64,000 nucleotides of DNA from Siphlonurus alternatus (lineage: Eukaryota > Arthropoda > Insecta > Ephemeroptera > Siphlonuridae), in assembly GCA_949825025.1 (NCBI GenBank), contig OX463781.1:36854366-36918365 (forward strand), written 5' to 3'. Below are positions 47,640-59,482 of the stretch, piece after piece. The notes beneath the pieces are model-generated. The model was not told the DNA's origin. It did not search any database and saw only the letters and a list, made by a program, of their open reading frames with translations. Positions within the stretch are counted from its first letter, which is position 1, and each line of letters begins with the position of its first letter. The position numbers and the translations under genes are program-made.

Positions 47640-48850
47640 CCCGTCTATTGTTACTGAAATATCTTATACCCTGATAATTTTATATCCCGGGAACATGTTT
47701 TTATGTCTTTTTCTCCCCCTGATGTGGAAATATACAGCAAAGATTTGAAAAGAAAATAAATTGAGGTCCCGATTGTATGTTTGAGAGAACGTATAGGCAC
47801 CCTCATTTTCATATCCCGATAATGATGCCTTAAATATTAATTTGAAATCCATCTTCCCCTTTTATGCTATTTAAATATAATATTTGACATCCCGTCTATA
47901 ATCATGTAGGTAATACTAGTGACCCTCCATTTTCATATTCCGGGACTAGCACTTTTGAACCTTTTGTGAATTTTACCTCCCATGATTGGAAAATTCATTG
48001 CAAAGCTTAAAAAAAGAAAGAATTTGAAGTCCCGTCAGAAACAGCCGTAACTTTTGGTCACCCACTTTGTCATATCCCGTTAATGACATTTAAAATAGCA
48101 AAGCAAATCCATCTTCCGTTTTCAATGGACATTTTTGATATCCCGTCAATGATCATAATGGTAATACTAGCTAACCCTGATTTTCATATCCCGGTGCTAG
48201 CACTTTTGAAATTTTTGGCCATTTCGCTTCCCCTGATACGACAATTCATAGCAGGACCGAAATAGAGAGATGATTTTGGGACCCAATAATGCACATCATT
48301 AAATTATGGGTACCCTCTTTCTTCATATCCCGATAATATATAGCACTAAAAATAGCAAAGTGAATCCATCTTCCCCTCCAATGCTATTTCAAGGGACATT
48401 TTTGATATCCCGTCTATGATCATAATAGTAATATAAGGTAACCCAAATTTTCATATCCCGGTACTAGCACTTTTGAAACTTTTGGCCATTTTGCTCTCCC
48501 TGATAAGAAAGTTCATGGCAGACAAAAAGAAGAGATGATTTTTGGGTCCCGATAATACACAGCATTACATTATGAGTACGCTCTTTCTTCATATCCCGTT
48601 AATAGCACTTAAAATAGCAAAGTGAAGTGAATCCATCTTCCCCTCCAATGCTATTTCAATGGACATTTTTGATATCCCGTCTATGATCATAATGGTATTA
48701 TAAGGTAACCTTAATTTTCATATCCCGGTACTAGCACTTTTGAAACTTTTGGTCATTTTGCTCACCCTGACACGAAAATTCATGGCAGGGAAGAAAAGGA
48801 GAAAATATTTTAAGTCCCGATAATACCCAGAATTAAATTATGGGTACTCT
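47640..48850. repeat. About 260-bp tandem array with ATATCCCG motifs
   Basis: Anchored on ACTAGCACTTTTGAA or GCTAGCACTTTTGAA at about 47,949, 48,200, 48,465 and 48,733, giving periods near 251, 266 and 268 bp. Each unit has about four or five ATCCCG sites and a recurrent CCATCTTCCCC-AATGCTATTT block. Confidence 0.85.
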
Positions 48851-48898
48851 CTTTTAATATATCCCGTTAATGACACTTTCCCCCTCTGAGCGGCCGCT

Positions 48899-51003
48899 GG
48901 AATGCGATTAAGAAAACAGATACCGGCAGTTGCCAGTTCGATCACCGGTATTGACAAGCGGTCGTACATCCCACAGAGAGGACATGGAAAGAAAATTTTG
49001 GTAGCCAGCCACCAAGAGTGCGGTGAACGATGAAGGTACCGGGAAGTCAATCGTGCTATTGCCGGTATCGATAGACGGTCGGTCTATAACAGAGCACAGA
49101 GTGCGTAGAACGATGAAGGTACCGGGAGGTTAATCGCGCGATCGCCGGTATTGACAGACGGTCGGTCTGCAACGCTTGGAGTACTGAAAATTTTCAAGTC
49201 CACATCCCGTGTATCTGTCCACAGAAATTATTAGAGGGTGAAAATTTATTTTCGCATCCCGTCTATGATACTGCGAAACAGTTTGTGACGTCATTTTCAG
49301 GGCCTGGAGTCGTTCGAGCTAGCGTATAGAAATTGAGAGAAAAAACTGAAAGAAAATGTCGAGGTCAACTGACTATCACTGTACGTAGACTTTGAAATTG
49401 ACGCTGGAAAAAGGTTTTCAAATCCCGTCAATATTCTCGCCAGGTACTATTCTCTACTTACTCTTGAGTTTTTTCAGCCCGGCAATAATTGCGAGACAAC
49501 TTATCTTAATTTCTTCAAAGTCTTTATCCCGCCAATGTTCCGTTCATTCATATTTCGTCTCACGTCACCTTCGAGGGTTATCTTACACTACATCCCGCCT
49601 TTATGCTTCGTGGTACATTTTCATAGGTGGCGGTATTTTTTAAACGCTGAATTTATTTTCATTGCAATATTTTCTAAGTCTTATATCCTGTCAATATTTG
49701 CATAGTAAATATCACTATTCTTTCTCACCCTCTCGTGTGAGTGGCTGATGGAATGCGATTAAGAAAACAGATACCGGCAGTTGCCAGTTCGATCACCGGT
49801 ATTGACAAGCGGTCGTACATCCCACAGAGAGGACATGGAAAGAAAATTTTGGTAGCCAGCCACCAAGAGTGCGGTGAACGATGAAGGTACCGGGAAGTCA
49901 ATCGTACTATTGCCGGTATCGATAGACGGTCGGTCTATAACAGAGCACTGAGTGCGGAGAACGATCAAGGTACCGGGAGGTTAATCGCGCGATCGCCGGT
50001 ATTGACAGACGGTCGGTCTGCAACGCTTGGAGTACTGAAAATTTTCAAGTCCACATCCCGTGTATCTGTCCACAGAAGTTATTAGAGGGTGAAAATTTAT
50101 TTTCGCATCCCGTCTATGATACTGCGAAACAGTTTGTGACGTCATTTTCAGGGCCTGGAGTCGTTCGAGCTAGCGTATAGAAATTGAGAGAAAACACTGA
50201 AAGAAAATGTCGAGGTCAACTGACTATCACTGTACGTAGACTTTGAAATTGACGCTGGAAAAAGGTTTTCAAATCCCGTCAATATTCTCGCCAGGTACTA
50301 TTCTCTACTTACTCTTGAGTTTTTTCAGCCCGGCAATAATTGCGAGACAACTTATCTTATTTTCTTCAAAGTCTTTATCCCGCCAATGTTCCGTTCATTC
50401 AAATTTCGTCACACGTCACCTTCGAGAGTTATCTTACACTACATCCCGCCTTTATGCTTCGTGGTACATTTTCATAGGTGGCGGTATATTTTAAACGCTG
50501 AATTTATTTTCATTGCAATATTTTCTAAGTCTTATATCCTGTCAATATTTGCATAGTAAATATCACTATTCTTTCTCACCCTCTCGTGTGAGTGGCTGAT
50601 GGAATGCGATTAAGAAAGTAGACACCGGGAGTTGCCAGTTCGATCACCGGTATCGACAGGCGGTCGTACATCCCACAGAGAGGACATGGAAAGAAAATTT
50701 TGGTAGCCAGCCGCCAAGAGTGCGATGAACGATGAAGGTACCGGGAAGTCAATCGTGCGATTGCCGGTATCGACAGTCGGTCGGTCTATAACAGAGCACT
50801 GAGTGCGGAGAACGATGAAGGTACCGGGAGGTTAATCGTGCGATCGCCGGTATTGACAGACGGTCGGTCTGCAACGCTTGGAGTACTGAAAATTTCCAAG
50901 TCCACACCCCGTTTATCTGTCCGCAGAAATTATTAGAGGGTGAAAATTTATTTTCGCATCCCGTCTATGATACTGCGAAACAGTTTGTGATGTCATTTTC
51001 AGG
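48899..51003. repeat. 851-bp tandem repeat, about 2.5 copies
   Basis: GGAATGCGATTAAGAAA starts at 48,899, 49,750 and 50,601, both periods exactly 851 bp. Copies 1 and 2 are almost identical; copy 3 stops at TCATTTTCAGGG (51,003). Each unit starts with three sub-units carrying ACCGGTATTGACA or GCCGGTATCGA and GCGGTCG / GACGGTCGGTC, then ATCCCG sites and a GTTTGTGACGTCATTTTC block. Confidence 0.93.
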
Positions 51004-51339
51004 GTACGTGGACTTGCATGCGAGCAAGTTCTTAAAAACCCCGTCAAGCTGTTCGTTAGTTAGTATGCGTTGTGAACCCCCGAAATTCTCCAGCTTCAAT
51101 GCATTATGGGAAAATGCTAGTAAAGAAGATGGCTACGCCACATTGTGTTAGGTTTTGTGTCAGTGCTTATTATTGGGGATAATTTACAATCCTATCCTGT
51201 TGAAAACTAAATTAGTGATAGTAAATGTAATTCATGACCATCCAGTGTACTTGTTGTTGAAGATCGTATGAGGAATTGGACACTAGGAAGCTGGAAAATA
51301 GTAAGTTTTGTGATCAAGATTTTATCATTTGAAGGCATC

Positions 51340-52080
51340 ACCCACAGTATCCCGTTTACATGTATGCGAGATCATAGTATCAAGGGGAATGCAAATCCCG
51401 TAGAAAATTGTTATGGATTTTTTTTTTTCTGAAGGTCCTGGCAACAACTGTGCGGAATGTATGCTCCCCCTTCAATATTTCCTTCTGTAAGTCCAAGAAG
51501 TCCCGTGAATATTCTTATCGTTCCTATGTTAGCAGGGGGGTTGTCGTGACATCATTAATGGAAAGAGGGTATCCCGATTTTAGTAACATCCCGTTAAAAG
51601 CTATATCATGTATTAATTTCTGAGGGGTAAAGGTTCTGCCAATATCCGCGCGGAATGTGTTTTCCCCCTTCAATATTTGTTTCTCTAAGTCCAAGAAGTC
51701 CCGTGAACATTCTTATCTTTCCTATGTTGGCAAGGGGTGATTGTGACGTCATTAATGGAAAGAGGGTATCCCGATTTTAGTAACATCCCGTTAAATGCGA
51801 TATCATGTACTTCCTGGGGGTAAGGGTGCCGCCAATAACTGTGCCGAATGTGTGCTCCCCTCCGATATTTCCTTCTCCAAGTCCAAGAAGTCCCGTGAAT
51901 GTTCTTATCATATCCTATGTCAGCAGGGGGTATCATTAATGACGTCATCAATTGCAGAGGGTATCCCGCTTTCAGCATCCCGACAATAATGGTGCTATTA
52001 ATATTTGAGAAGGGTTATATGAAGACTTGTGTGACGTCACAGGATGTGACGTCACAAGAAAGGGGGTATCCCGCTAAAAT
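51340..52080. repeat. Right-arm subterminal repeats of the foldback
   Basis: AAGTCCAAGAAGTCCCGTGAA begins at about 51,488, 51,687 and 51,880, period about 195 bp. Each is followed by TATGT-AGCAGGGG, TGACGTCATTAATG-type, AGGGTATCCCG and ACATCCCGTTAAA blocks. It mirrors the left arm. Confidence 0.88.
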
Positions 52081-52369
52081 TCGATGACAGTGCCATCTGG
52101 CGGGAGGAAAAAAAAAACGAGAGGGAAATCGATTGTGCTGCCACCTCGAATCAGAGGTTGGCGTTTTTCGCATACTTTTAAAGCGTATATTGTCGACCAA
52201 AATTTAAATCGAGAAAAATTAAGTTTTTTATATACTTTGACGTCACGACAGCCCGTTTAGAGACTAAAATCTTAACGGGACCTGATTGGGCGTACCGACA
52301 AAAAAAAGGTGCCGACAATAGCCGTGGGAAAAAGCACGAGTGAACCAGTTATGACCGAAAATGGTCGCC

Positions 52370-52544
<175 letters not shown>

Positions 52545-54110
52545 TTCGGTAGGCTAATACAAAACGAACTGAATTAAGCTGATATAAATGGACATTGCGT
52601 GAAATGAACATTAGTGTCCACTCTATAATAGAGCAATTTAGTATAACGAAACACTTCTTGTTGATTAACACAACACGAATTGCTTTTAAATGTAATATCA
52701 ATTATTATTATTATTAATTTAACTATATTTTAATAAGTAGGAAATGAACGTTAAATAAATTATTCTTTATTGTTATTATTGTTTAGAGCAAATTAATTTA
52801 TAGATAGAACTGAACTTACAGCATGTTTGAATATTAAAAAAAAAAAAAAAAAAAACTTGTAATCAACATAAGTTTGTGTTATTTTTTGTTAGTTGATATC
52901 CTTTTGAAAAAATTTAAAATACTCGCTCAACACATTGTTTTTTATCCGAAAGCACCGGAAATTTCTGTTATGTGTTTTTTAATGCGACTTTCTTATACAT
53001 ATAAGTATATAATTACGTTTTAATTATTTGTACATGAAAAACCAGTAAAAACTATATTTGCGTTACATTTAATCTCAACTATACAGTTTAAAAGCAGCAC
53101 TTCCATATAACTTCTATGTGCTCGCGTACAAAACGTGATATTGATATTCTATTACATAGTTTGGCAAGAATATCCTCTCAAGTTTATAATAGTTGCAATG
53201 TACTGGATGAAATGATGCCCTTAACACCAACAAGGGAGAAAACATGTGGGGGAGAGGGGGGGGGGAGAGGCGAGTAAACACATCCCAAAGTATCCCAAAG
53301 TTCTAGCACCCAAAACACAGGCCTTTCCCTACCCTCCTTTTTCCTGAGGCAAGCGTTGGATCTTTGCCTAACATAGGGGAGATTAATGAAAGAAATCGAA
53401 CTTAACTTTGACTAAGTGTTTTTATTTAATTTTTTTATGCTCTGGTTTATACTCACCCAGTCATTATTATTATTTTATTTTTTTTTATTGACATTTAATA
53501 TTACAGTAGTGTCCAGAGAAGGCAAAGCTTTATATTCTAGTGCACAATACATTATTTTGTTGTCAATTTAACTAAGAGTATATAATAATTTTAATTTTTA
53601 ATAAGTGCATTTTATATTGTGATTCTTTTTATCAGAAATTTATTGAATCTTAAGTTCTTTTTTAATTAACATATTTAAAATAATTTTTAAAAAATACTAA
53701 TATCAATAATTAAGTTGAAAATTTTACAATAATTGCATAATAAAATCCCTAAGCTCCTAATTACAAATTTATCATTGAGCAACATACACTGTATTATAAT
53801 TACATAACAAGACAAAACAGGTATACGATGTATTTCTGAAACAAAGATTCCTGAAACAAAAGATTTACCCAAATTCAAGCCTTATATAACGTACGGAAAT
53901 TACATCCATGCATAATTTAATTAATAAAATTTAATTGCATATTTGAATAAAGGACCGTGAGTTTTATATACGTATTGAAATGTTTCCTTTTGTTCTAACA
54001 AGTAAGAATCATGTGTGTGTGCTCAAATGGCTATGTTTTCATATATCAACAACTTACGTCTCGATTATGTAAACATCACATACCTTCTCAAGTTGAAATA
54101 AATTTCATCT
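52545..54110. other. AT-rich intronic or intergenic DNA, nothing recognised
   Basis: A G-rich patch at 53,246-53,275 stands out; no exon, element end or RNA gene was found. Confidence 0.45.
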
Positions 54111-54115
54111 TTTAT

Positions 54116-54187
54116 TCGCTTTTTCTCTCTTCTCGTCTAATTCTTTCCTATTTCGCACCATTTTAGAGAGAAATAAAACGAGATTAA
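54116..54187. repeat. CCTCTTC-family repeat, left part (interrupted copy)
   Basis: TTTTCTCTCTTCTCGTCTAA then TTCGCACCATTTTAGAG and ACGAGATTAA match the repeat at 35,757-35,840. It is cut at TTAA by the following element and resumes at 56,826 with TATTTTTTCCTCTTC. Confidence 0.7.
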
Positions 54188-56014
54188 GGTCTGTCGCTAT
54201 GAAAAAATGCAACTGAAATTAAATGAGATGTCGCTACCTGCCTATAGTAAAAAAGATACGGGATTCGGTGATTTTTATTCGGCATTAGCAATGAAAATAA
54301 AGAAAATTAAGCGTTTTTGTTGAACTTAGGGCTTAAACGTGTTGTTTGCCTATGCCTTCTACCGATTCATTATTTAAAATATTCATTATATATGGAGTTA
54401 TAGCAATTAAAAGTATGCAACATTTTACTGGAGAGCAAAAGCTGAAGGCAAGGAAAGAAACAAGGAGGGCAGGCGTGCCGTTGCGAGTGCGTCCTTTACG
54501 TGCCATGCGTGCCGTGACGAGTGCATTGTGAGGTCGACTCCAAAGTATTGTACTGTAAATTGAATAGAAAATAGAAATATGGTAACAGAGTGTTTTGTAT
54601 ACAGCATTCTCTGTTATTATTATGAATTATTTTTTTTAAATAAATTTAATTTTTGTAGTAATTAATAGGTATCAAAAAATGTTTTGTTGCTTTTTTGTAT
54701 AATATATAGATAAAGAAACTAACCTAATTAATTTAAAAAAATACATTATCGGTTTTATATAGGATAAATCTGAATACTATAATCACCAATCGGACATATA
54801 AAATCATATATTTTTTATATCCTTTCAAGCTATACTTTTTCAGTTTTATCATGTCAATTATCTACTGGAAGGAGTAAAAATATTAAATTTATGGAATATG
54901 AATAAAATGCTAATGTATGCTCAAACTAATAAAGAACTGTGGATTAATTTTTTAGATGTATTTTTAATTATGTCAAATTATAAATTAAATTAAAAATGTG
55001 ACGTTTAGAAAAAAGAAACTATTTTTTATTGTTATAGTAACTCTTTCACATTGAAATTCAATGTATTTTGCTCCTGTCCGTGGACCACATCATGAGTGCG
55101 AATGCTGCTATCATGAGGTAGAATGTGCAATTGCCCCGCGCTGCTACTGCTTGCATTCGCGAGCTGCAGTTTTTTTTTCTTCACTTCCTTCCTGGGTCCG
55201 GAGAGGACGGGGGAGGATGGGGAGAAGGGAAAAAAAGAGCAGGCGTTACGTACTGAATGCGTTGCTGTACGCGTAAAATGATCAAAATTTTTTTAATAAA
55301 AGTTAATTTTCAAGGCACATTTTTTTTTATCAAAATTAGTATGATATATATTTTTCAAATATTTATATATTATATATACAATTTTTTTGTGTGGTTTTAA
55401 TGATAAAACTCCCTCCAAACTTAATATTTTAAAAAGTAATTAAAATATTCTCGACCTGTATTATATAACGATGAATTTGAAATCTGAATCTGTTTATTAT
55501 AATAATCCTTCCTTTTTTTTTTTGTATCCTCTCAAGCAATACTATTCAAGTGTTTCATGACGATCATCTATACTTGGAGAGACTGAAATTAAATTTATTG
55601 AATAATAATGAAAAAGCGAAATCAATATACTTTATTATGATTCATAATTTTCCTAATAAAATATAGATTAATTTTTTATAAGTTTTCATTGTTATATAAT
55701 TACAACAATTTTCACTGTCGCGTGCAGGTCAGAAGGGTAAACGAACTCAAGAAAATAACTTGTATTTTACTCCCCCAACCCTTGCTATCCTCATTCATAA
55801 ACCTTTCTTTTCTTTGAGAAAGGTGAAGAAAAGAATGTAGTATATGTTTTAGATAGAAACCTAGTTACAAACAGACTTCAATGCAATGTATAAATATTTT
55901 TGGGAACACCACTTTATATTTCATAGGAGAAAATGAAAAAATTGCACCAATCAAATGTAGTAAATTATGCATAATAAATGCATAAATATTGCAACATCAT
56001 ATATATACATTTTA

Positions 56015-56106
<92 letters not shown>

Positions 56107-56825
56107 TATAATATGTATATATAATGTTGTATTAATATGTTTCAATTTTTATAAAAAAAATTTAATATTATATTAAATATTATTTTATATTAATATTTTA
56201 ATATTATTTTATATTTTGTATCATTTATATTTATATTTTTATATACTTTTTTATAAATTTATATTAAATGTATGTTATATTTATAATATTTATATCACAT
56301 TAATAAATGCTGCATTCATTGCATTTTGATTGATGGTGCAATAATTTTATGTATTCATTTTTCCTGACCATAGATAAGGTAAAAGCACGGCCCACGATTA
56401 TATTATATTTGCGTCGCGCGAGCCGCAAGGCGCCAACCCTTGTGAAAGTCTGCAGGCCAAGTGGCCCGCCTCGCCTGCCTGACCGCTAGCGAGCAAGGTG
56501 CAGGCCGGCCGCTCGTCCCCAACAATGGAACAATGTACAGTACAGTACGGTACATCTGCGGCGAAAATAAATCAGCGAAATGGCTTGTGAGGAAGTAGGG
56601 AAATATTATATGTATTTTTTCGCACTAATAAAGTCATCAAAATCTTACCGATACGAATTTATATTAACAGGTTTCCTAAAGATTATATGTATGAATAACA
56701 TTATATCATCAAAAATGGAATATAATTTATCGTTCTGCAGAAGAAGCCGAACAAAATTCATCCAATAATTATTTTTTAAAAGGCATACGTCGCGCCTCTG
56801 GTGGCCGGCTGCATAGCGACAGACC
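54188..56825. mobile_element. 2.6-kb TTAA-flanked DNA element
   Basis: GGTCTGTCGCTATG at the left is exactly complementary to CATAGCGACAGACC at the right (14 bp), with TTAA on both sides. The interior lacks a credible transposase ORF, so it is non-autonomous or eroded. It contains a diverged direct repeat (about 54,815-54,880 and 55,530-55,590, sharing a TATCC-TCTCAAGC-type start and a TCATG-C-ATCATCTA segment), a long AT run, and a GC-rich patch near 56,400-56,530. Confidence 0.83.
56019..56110. repeat. (TA)n microsatellite
   Basis: About 85 bp of TA inside the TTAA element. Confidence 0.95.
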
Positions 56826-56849
56826 TTAAGTATTTTTTCCTCTTCTTGA

Positions 56850-57885
56850 GCATGAATTGCTAGAAATATTGTCTCCAATATTTCATCCTCAATTTGAGCA
56901 AACATGCAGGAAATAAGATGTGTTTTAGAGGTTTAGACGTGTAAAGGAGATTTAAAGGCGTAATTTTCAACTATTAGGTTTTCAATAAATATAGTAACAA
57001 AAATTATATACACATGATAATATGTATTTAAAGTTATTTAACTGACTTCAGAATATTTTATAGTATAGTTTGGCACATTTAAGTAATACCTCCGCGCCCC
57101 CCCCCCCCCCTTCCACAACAAAAAAAAAAGGATTTATTGGATTCTGAGAATACCCTTAACCATGATGATTTGTTAATTATTATTTCCAGTAACTTATAAA
57201 ACTCTAAATAGTAATATAATATTCAGTCATGGGTTATAAATAAATTGAAAGGAGTAGGGGAAGGCTACGTTAAATCCAAAATCTCAGGGTTCAATATAAC
57301 TTCATAAATTGTGTGTCAAATGTTTGGACACGCACTTTAAACCGTTTTTAGTATTCATATATACTTTTACAGTATAATACAAGCTACATTTCTTTATTGG
57401 AAATTTTCAAGTTACAAACTTATTCCCTTTTTTTAAAAGTTGCTGTAATTACGTACTTAGTTAGAGTGAGAAATGATGAAGTATAACTGCCAACTTTAAA
57501 AGCATTTTTTTAACTTTTTCCCTTGTAACGCATGAACGAAGCAGAGCTAATTTTTCTCTTCCTTTTACGACGAATCTTCGATCTTTCTCCCCATGCTCTT
57601 TTGCAAAGACAAACTCTTCCCTTCCAAATTTTTTCAATGAAACGCCTACATGCAAAGCAAACAGAAGATATTTTACTACCTTTTTGATCGTAAAAACACT
57701 GTTAAAATTTATTATTGTTCAAATGCAGAGCAATAACTTTTAAGTCCTTTAACTCTTGAAAAAAATTATATCAATGAAATTTGTGTTCTGAATTTTAATG
57801 CGTTTTAGTGCAGAATTCTAAAAGTTTAATTTTAAAAAAATAAGGGATTATAATTTATCTTTATAATTAAGATTAGATTAGATTT
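56850..57885. other. AT-rich DNA, nothing recognised
   Basis: Has a C-run at 57,096-57,110. The minus-strand open frame at 57,461-57,655 has no motif and no splice support. Confidence 0.45.
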
Positions 57886-58300
57886 TTGGGGGTTTTCGGC
57901 TTCCGAACTCTTCCGGTGCCCTGCGCTGGCCGTGGACGGTGGAGGTCTTTGCCCGGTGAACTCTAGTTGCTGCCGAGTCGTGTTCGGTTACGGATACCGG
58001 ACACCGTTTCGGCAGTGCACACCGACCGTGAGGTTCCGTTTGGAAATTTGCTCTCTACGGTGCTGGGTGGTCTGTGTTTTGAATCACCGTGTGTTCGAGT
58101 GTTGGTGCGTGGTGTGTTGCCATGGCCGTGTAGTGAGGACGACATGCTATTGCGACGTATTACGTGTCACTTTGATGTGTTATGGCCCTCTATCATGCAC
58201 TTTGAATCACAAATGTTGACACGGGTGACCTTGTGCCATGTGACTCCACGGCTAGGGGATCTCCTCCCTGAGTTCATCTTTTCGGAGGTTTCGATTTGTG
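57885..58300 (+). other. GC-rich island, possible retroelement 5' region
   Basis: A 400-bp GC-rich block with two overlapping open frames (57,932-58,219 and 57,967-58,308) in AT-rich surroundings, without recognisable domains. The start (GGCTTCCGAACTCTTCCGG) is suggestive of a transposon 5' UTR, but no adjoining RT was found. Function unknown. Confidence 0.35.
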
Positions 58301-58574
58301 TTTTCTGATACGTAAACATGCAACACACAACTTTTCAGTGCTACTTTTTCCATTTTTTATATCGAAAGTTTGTCCTGCAATCCGAAAGTTTATGGTGACC
58401 ATCTTTAACAGCTGTTTTTTCATCCAAGTTTGAATATTAGATCCGCAAAAAGCAGAGGAAAAGCAATAAAGTAATTTATAAACAACATCAAAGATCGCCG
58501 CACTGTCAACTTTCATCATGAGTGACAGGTGGCTCATCATGGTGATGGTTCTGGCCCTTACAAGCACAGAGTTG

Positions 58575-58615
58575 CCTCCCCGAGATTTTCGCATTAGATT
58601 TGGCGTTGGGTGTAC
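58575..58615. mobile_element. Solo end of the GTACACCC palindromic MITE
   Basis: CGAGATTTTCGCATTAGATT followed by TGGCGTTGGGTGTAC is identical to the right end of the element at 62,365-62,756. The rest of the MITE is absent. Confidence 0.75.
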
Positions 58616-58622
58616 TTATTAA

Positions 58623-58768
58623 GGCTGGTATTACACGATAAATTTTTCTAACTATTGCATACAATGTTTCCTTACAAGGAAACTTGAACTCCATTTGGTT
58701 GTATGGAAATAAAATTTTCTTGCCAGAAAAAATTGTACTGTATGCAAAATTTATGGTGTAATACAGGC
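58623..58768. mobile_element. 146-bp palindromic MITE with TTAA flanks
   Basis: GGCTGGTATTACACGATAAA mirrors the complement of the right end, GCCTGTATTACACCATAAA. TTAA lies directly outside each end (58,619-58,622 and 58,769-58,772). No coding capacity. Confidence 0.87.
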
Positions 58769-58774
58769 TTAAGA

Positions 58775-59478
58775 AAGAATTCTATTCAGTTAAAATGTTT
58801 TTTGCACATAAACTGTCAGAACAGTGTCTTCAAGACGGTTAAAAAATGCAACTATATGATAGTGATATAAGACATAGTGATATAGGATGGTGATTTTTGT
58901 TGTGTATTTTCAGTTTAATATGTTTGTGACGAGAACAATGTTGTATTGTAAAACCTGCATTGAAATAAAATTATAATTATTATTATTATTATGTTTGTGG
59001 TGGAAATCATGACAGTAACTTTTATACATAAATTTTTACCAACGGTAGTAAAAAATTATTCAAATGACGGAAAATCCAAACCTAAAATTAAATTAAAAAA
59101 TAGCAAGTATAATATAATATATAATTATATGAATCTTTTTAAAGTCGTAAAAAGTGTAGAATACGCTGCGACATTTCCCCGTGTATAATCTCCGCAGTAG
59201 CTTCTTACGTCTCTAGAGACGACATTATAAGCGAGCTCACGCAACAATGTACACCTTTTGGGACACTTGAAACGTTACATACTAACTGCATGATTACAAG
59301 TTTATTGCATTAATGAGTAAAAGAAAGAAAATATACTTTTTTTTTTTTTCTTCAACTGAACTCTGTCGTAGTGTACTAGCCACGATTAAATGACTGAATT
59401 TAACTTCATTCCGGCTCTTCGTTGACCCGACATTTTTTTTATCAAACCCCATTCGGTCCTTCTACTTTACTAATTACA
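58775..59478. other. AT-rich DNA, nothing recognised
   Basis: No supported feature. Confidence 0.5.
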
Positions 59479-59482
59479 TACT

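Larger units (their letters stand above)
46213..52364. mobile_element. 6.15-kb foldback element built of ATCCCG-motif arrays
   Basis: The left end CCATTTTCGTAG and the complement of the right end CCATTTTCGGTC match, and each touches a TC microsatellite. Inverted arms (about 46,213-47,545 and 51,120-52,364) share AGTATCCCGTTTACAT-type, AAGGGGAATGCA, GGACTT-GGACTT, ACAAAACCTAA and GTGACGTCAC blocks. CGGGAT (often GACGGGAT) recurs throughout the left arm. Its complement ATCCCG, usually followed by TCTAT, TCAAT or TTAAT, recurs throughout the rest, so orientation flips near 47,300-47,630. There is no credible ORF. It resembles Foldback-type elements with repeat-built arms, but no known family was recognised. 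Confidence 0.8.

Noticed and set aside
49392..50494. Two nearly identical 83-residue open frames, 851 bp apart
   Set aside because: They come from the 851-bp non-coding tandem repeat and contain no domain. The duplication is of DNA, not of a gene.
49750..50600. Assembly error as the sole explanation of the 851-bp duplication
   Set aside because: Copies 1 and 2 differ at scattered positions and copy 3 is clearly diverged, so at least part of the array is real. Copy number remains uncertain.
46213..52364. CRISPR-like array (regular repeats with a conserved short motif)
   Set aside because: Eukaryotic context, variable unit length, spacers homologous between units, no cas genes and inverted arms all argue for a foldback element.
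55951..56176. IY-rich open frames
   Set aside because: They are translations of a TA microsatellite.
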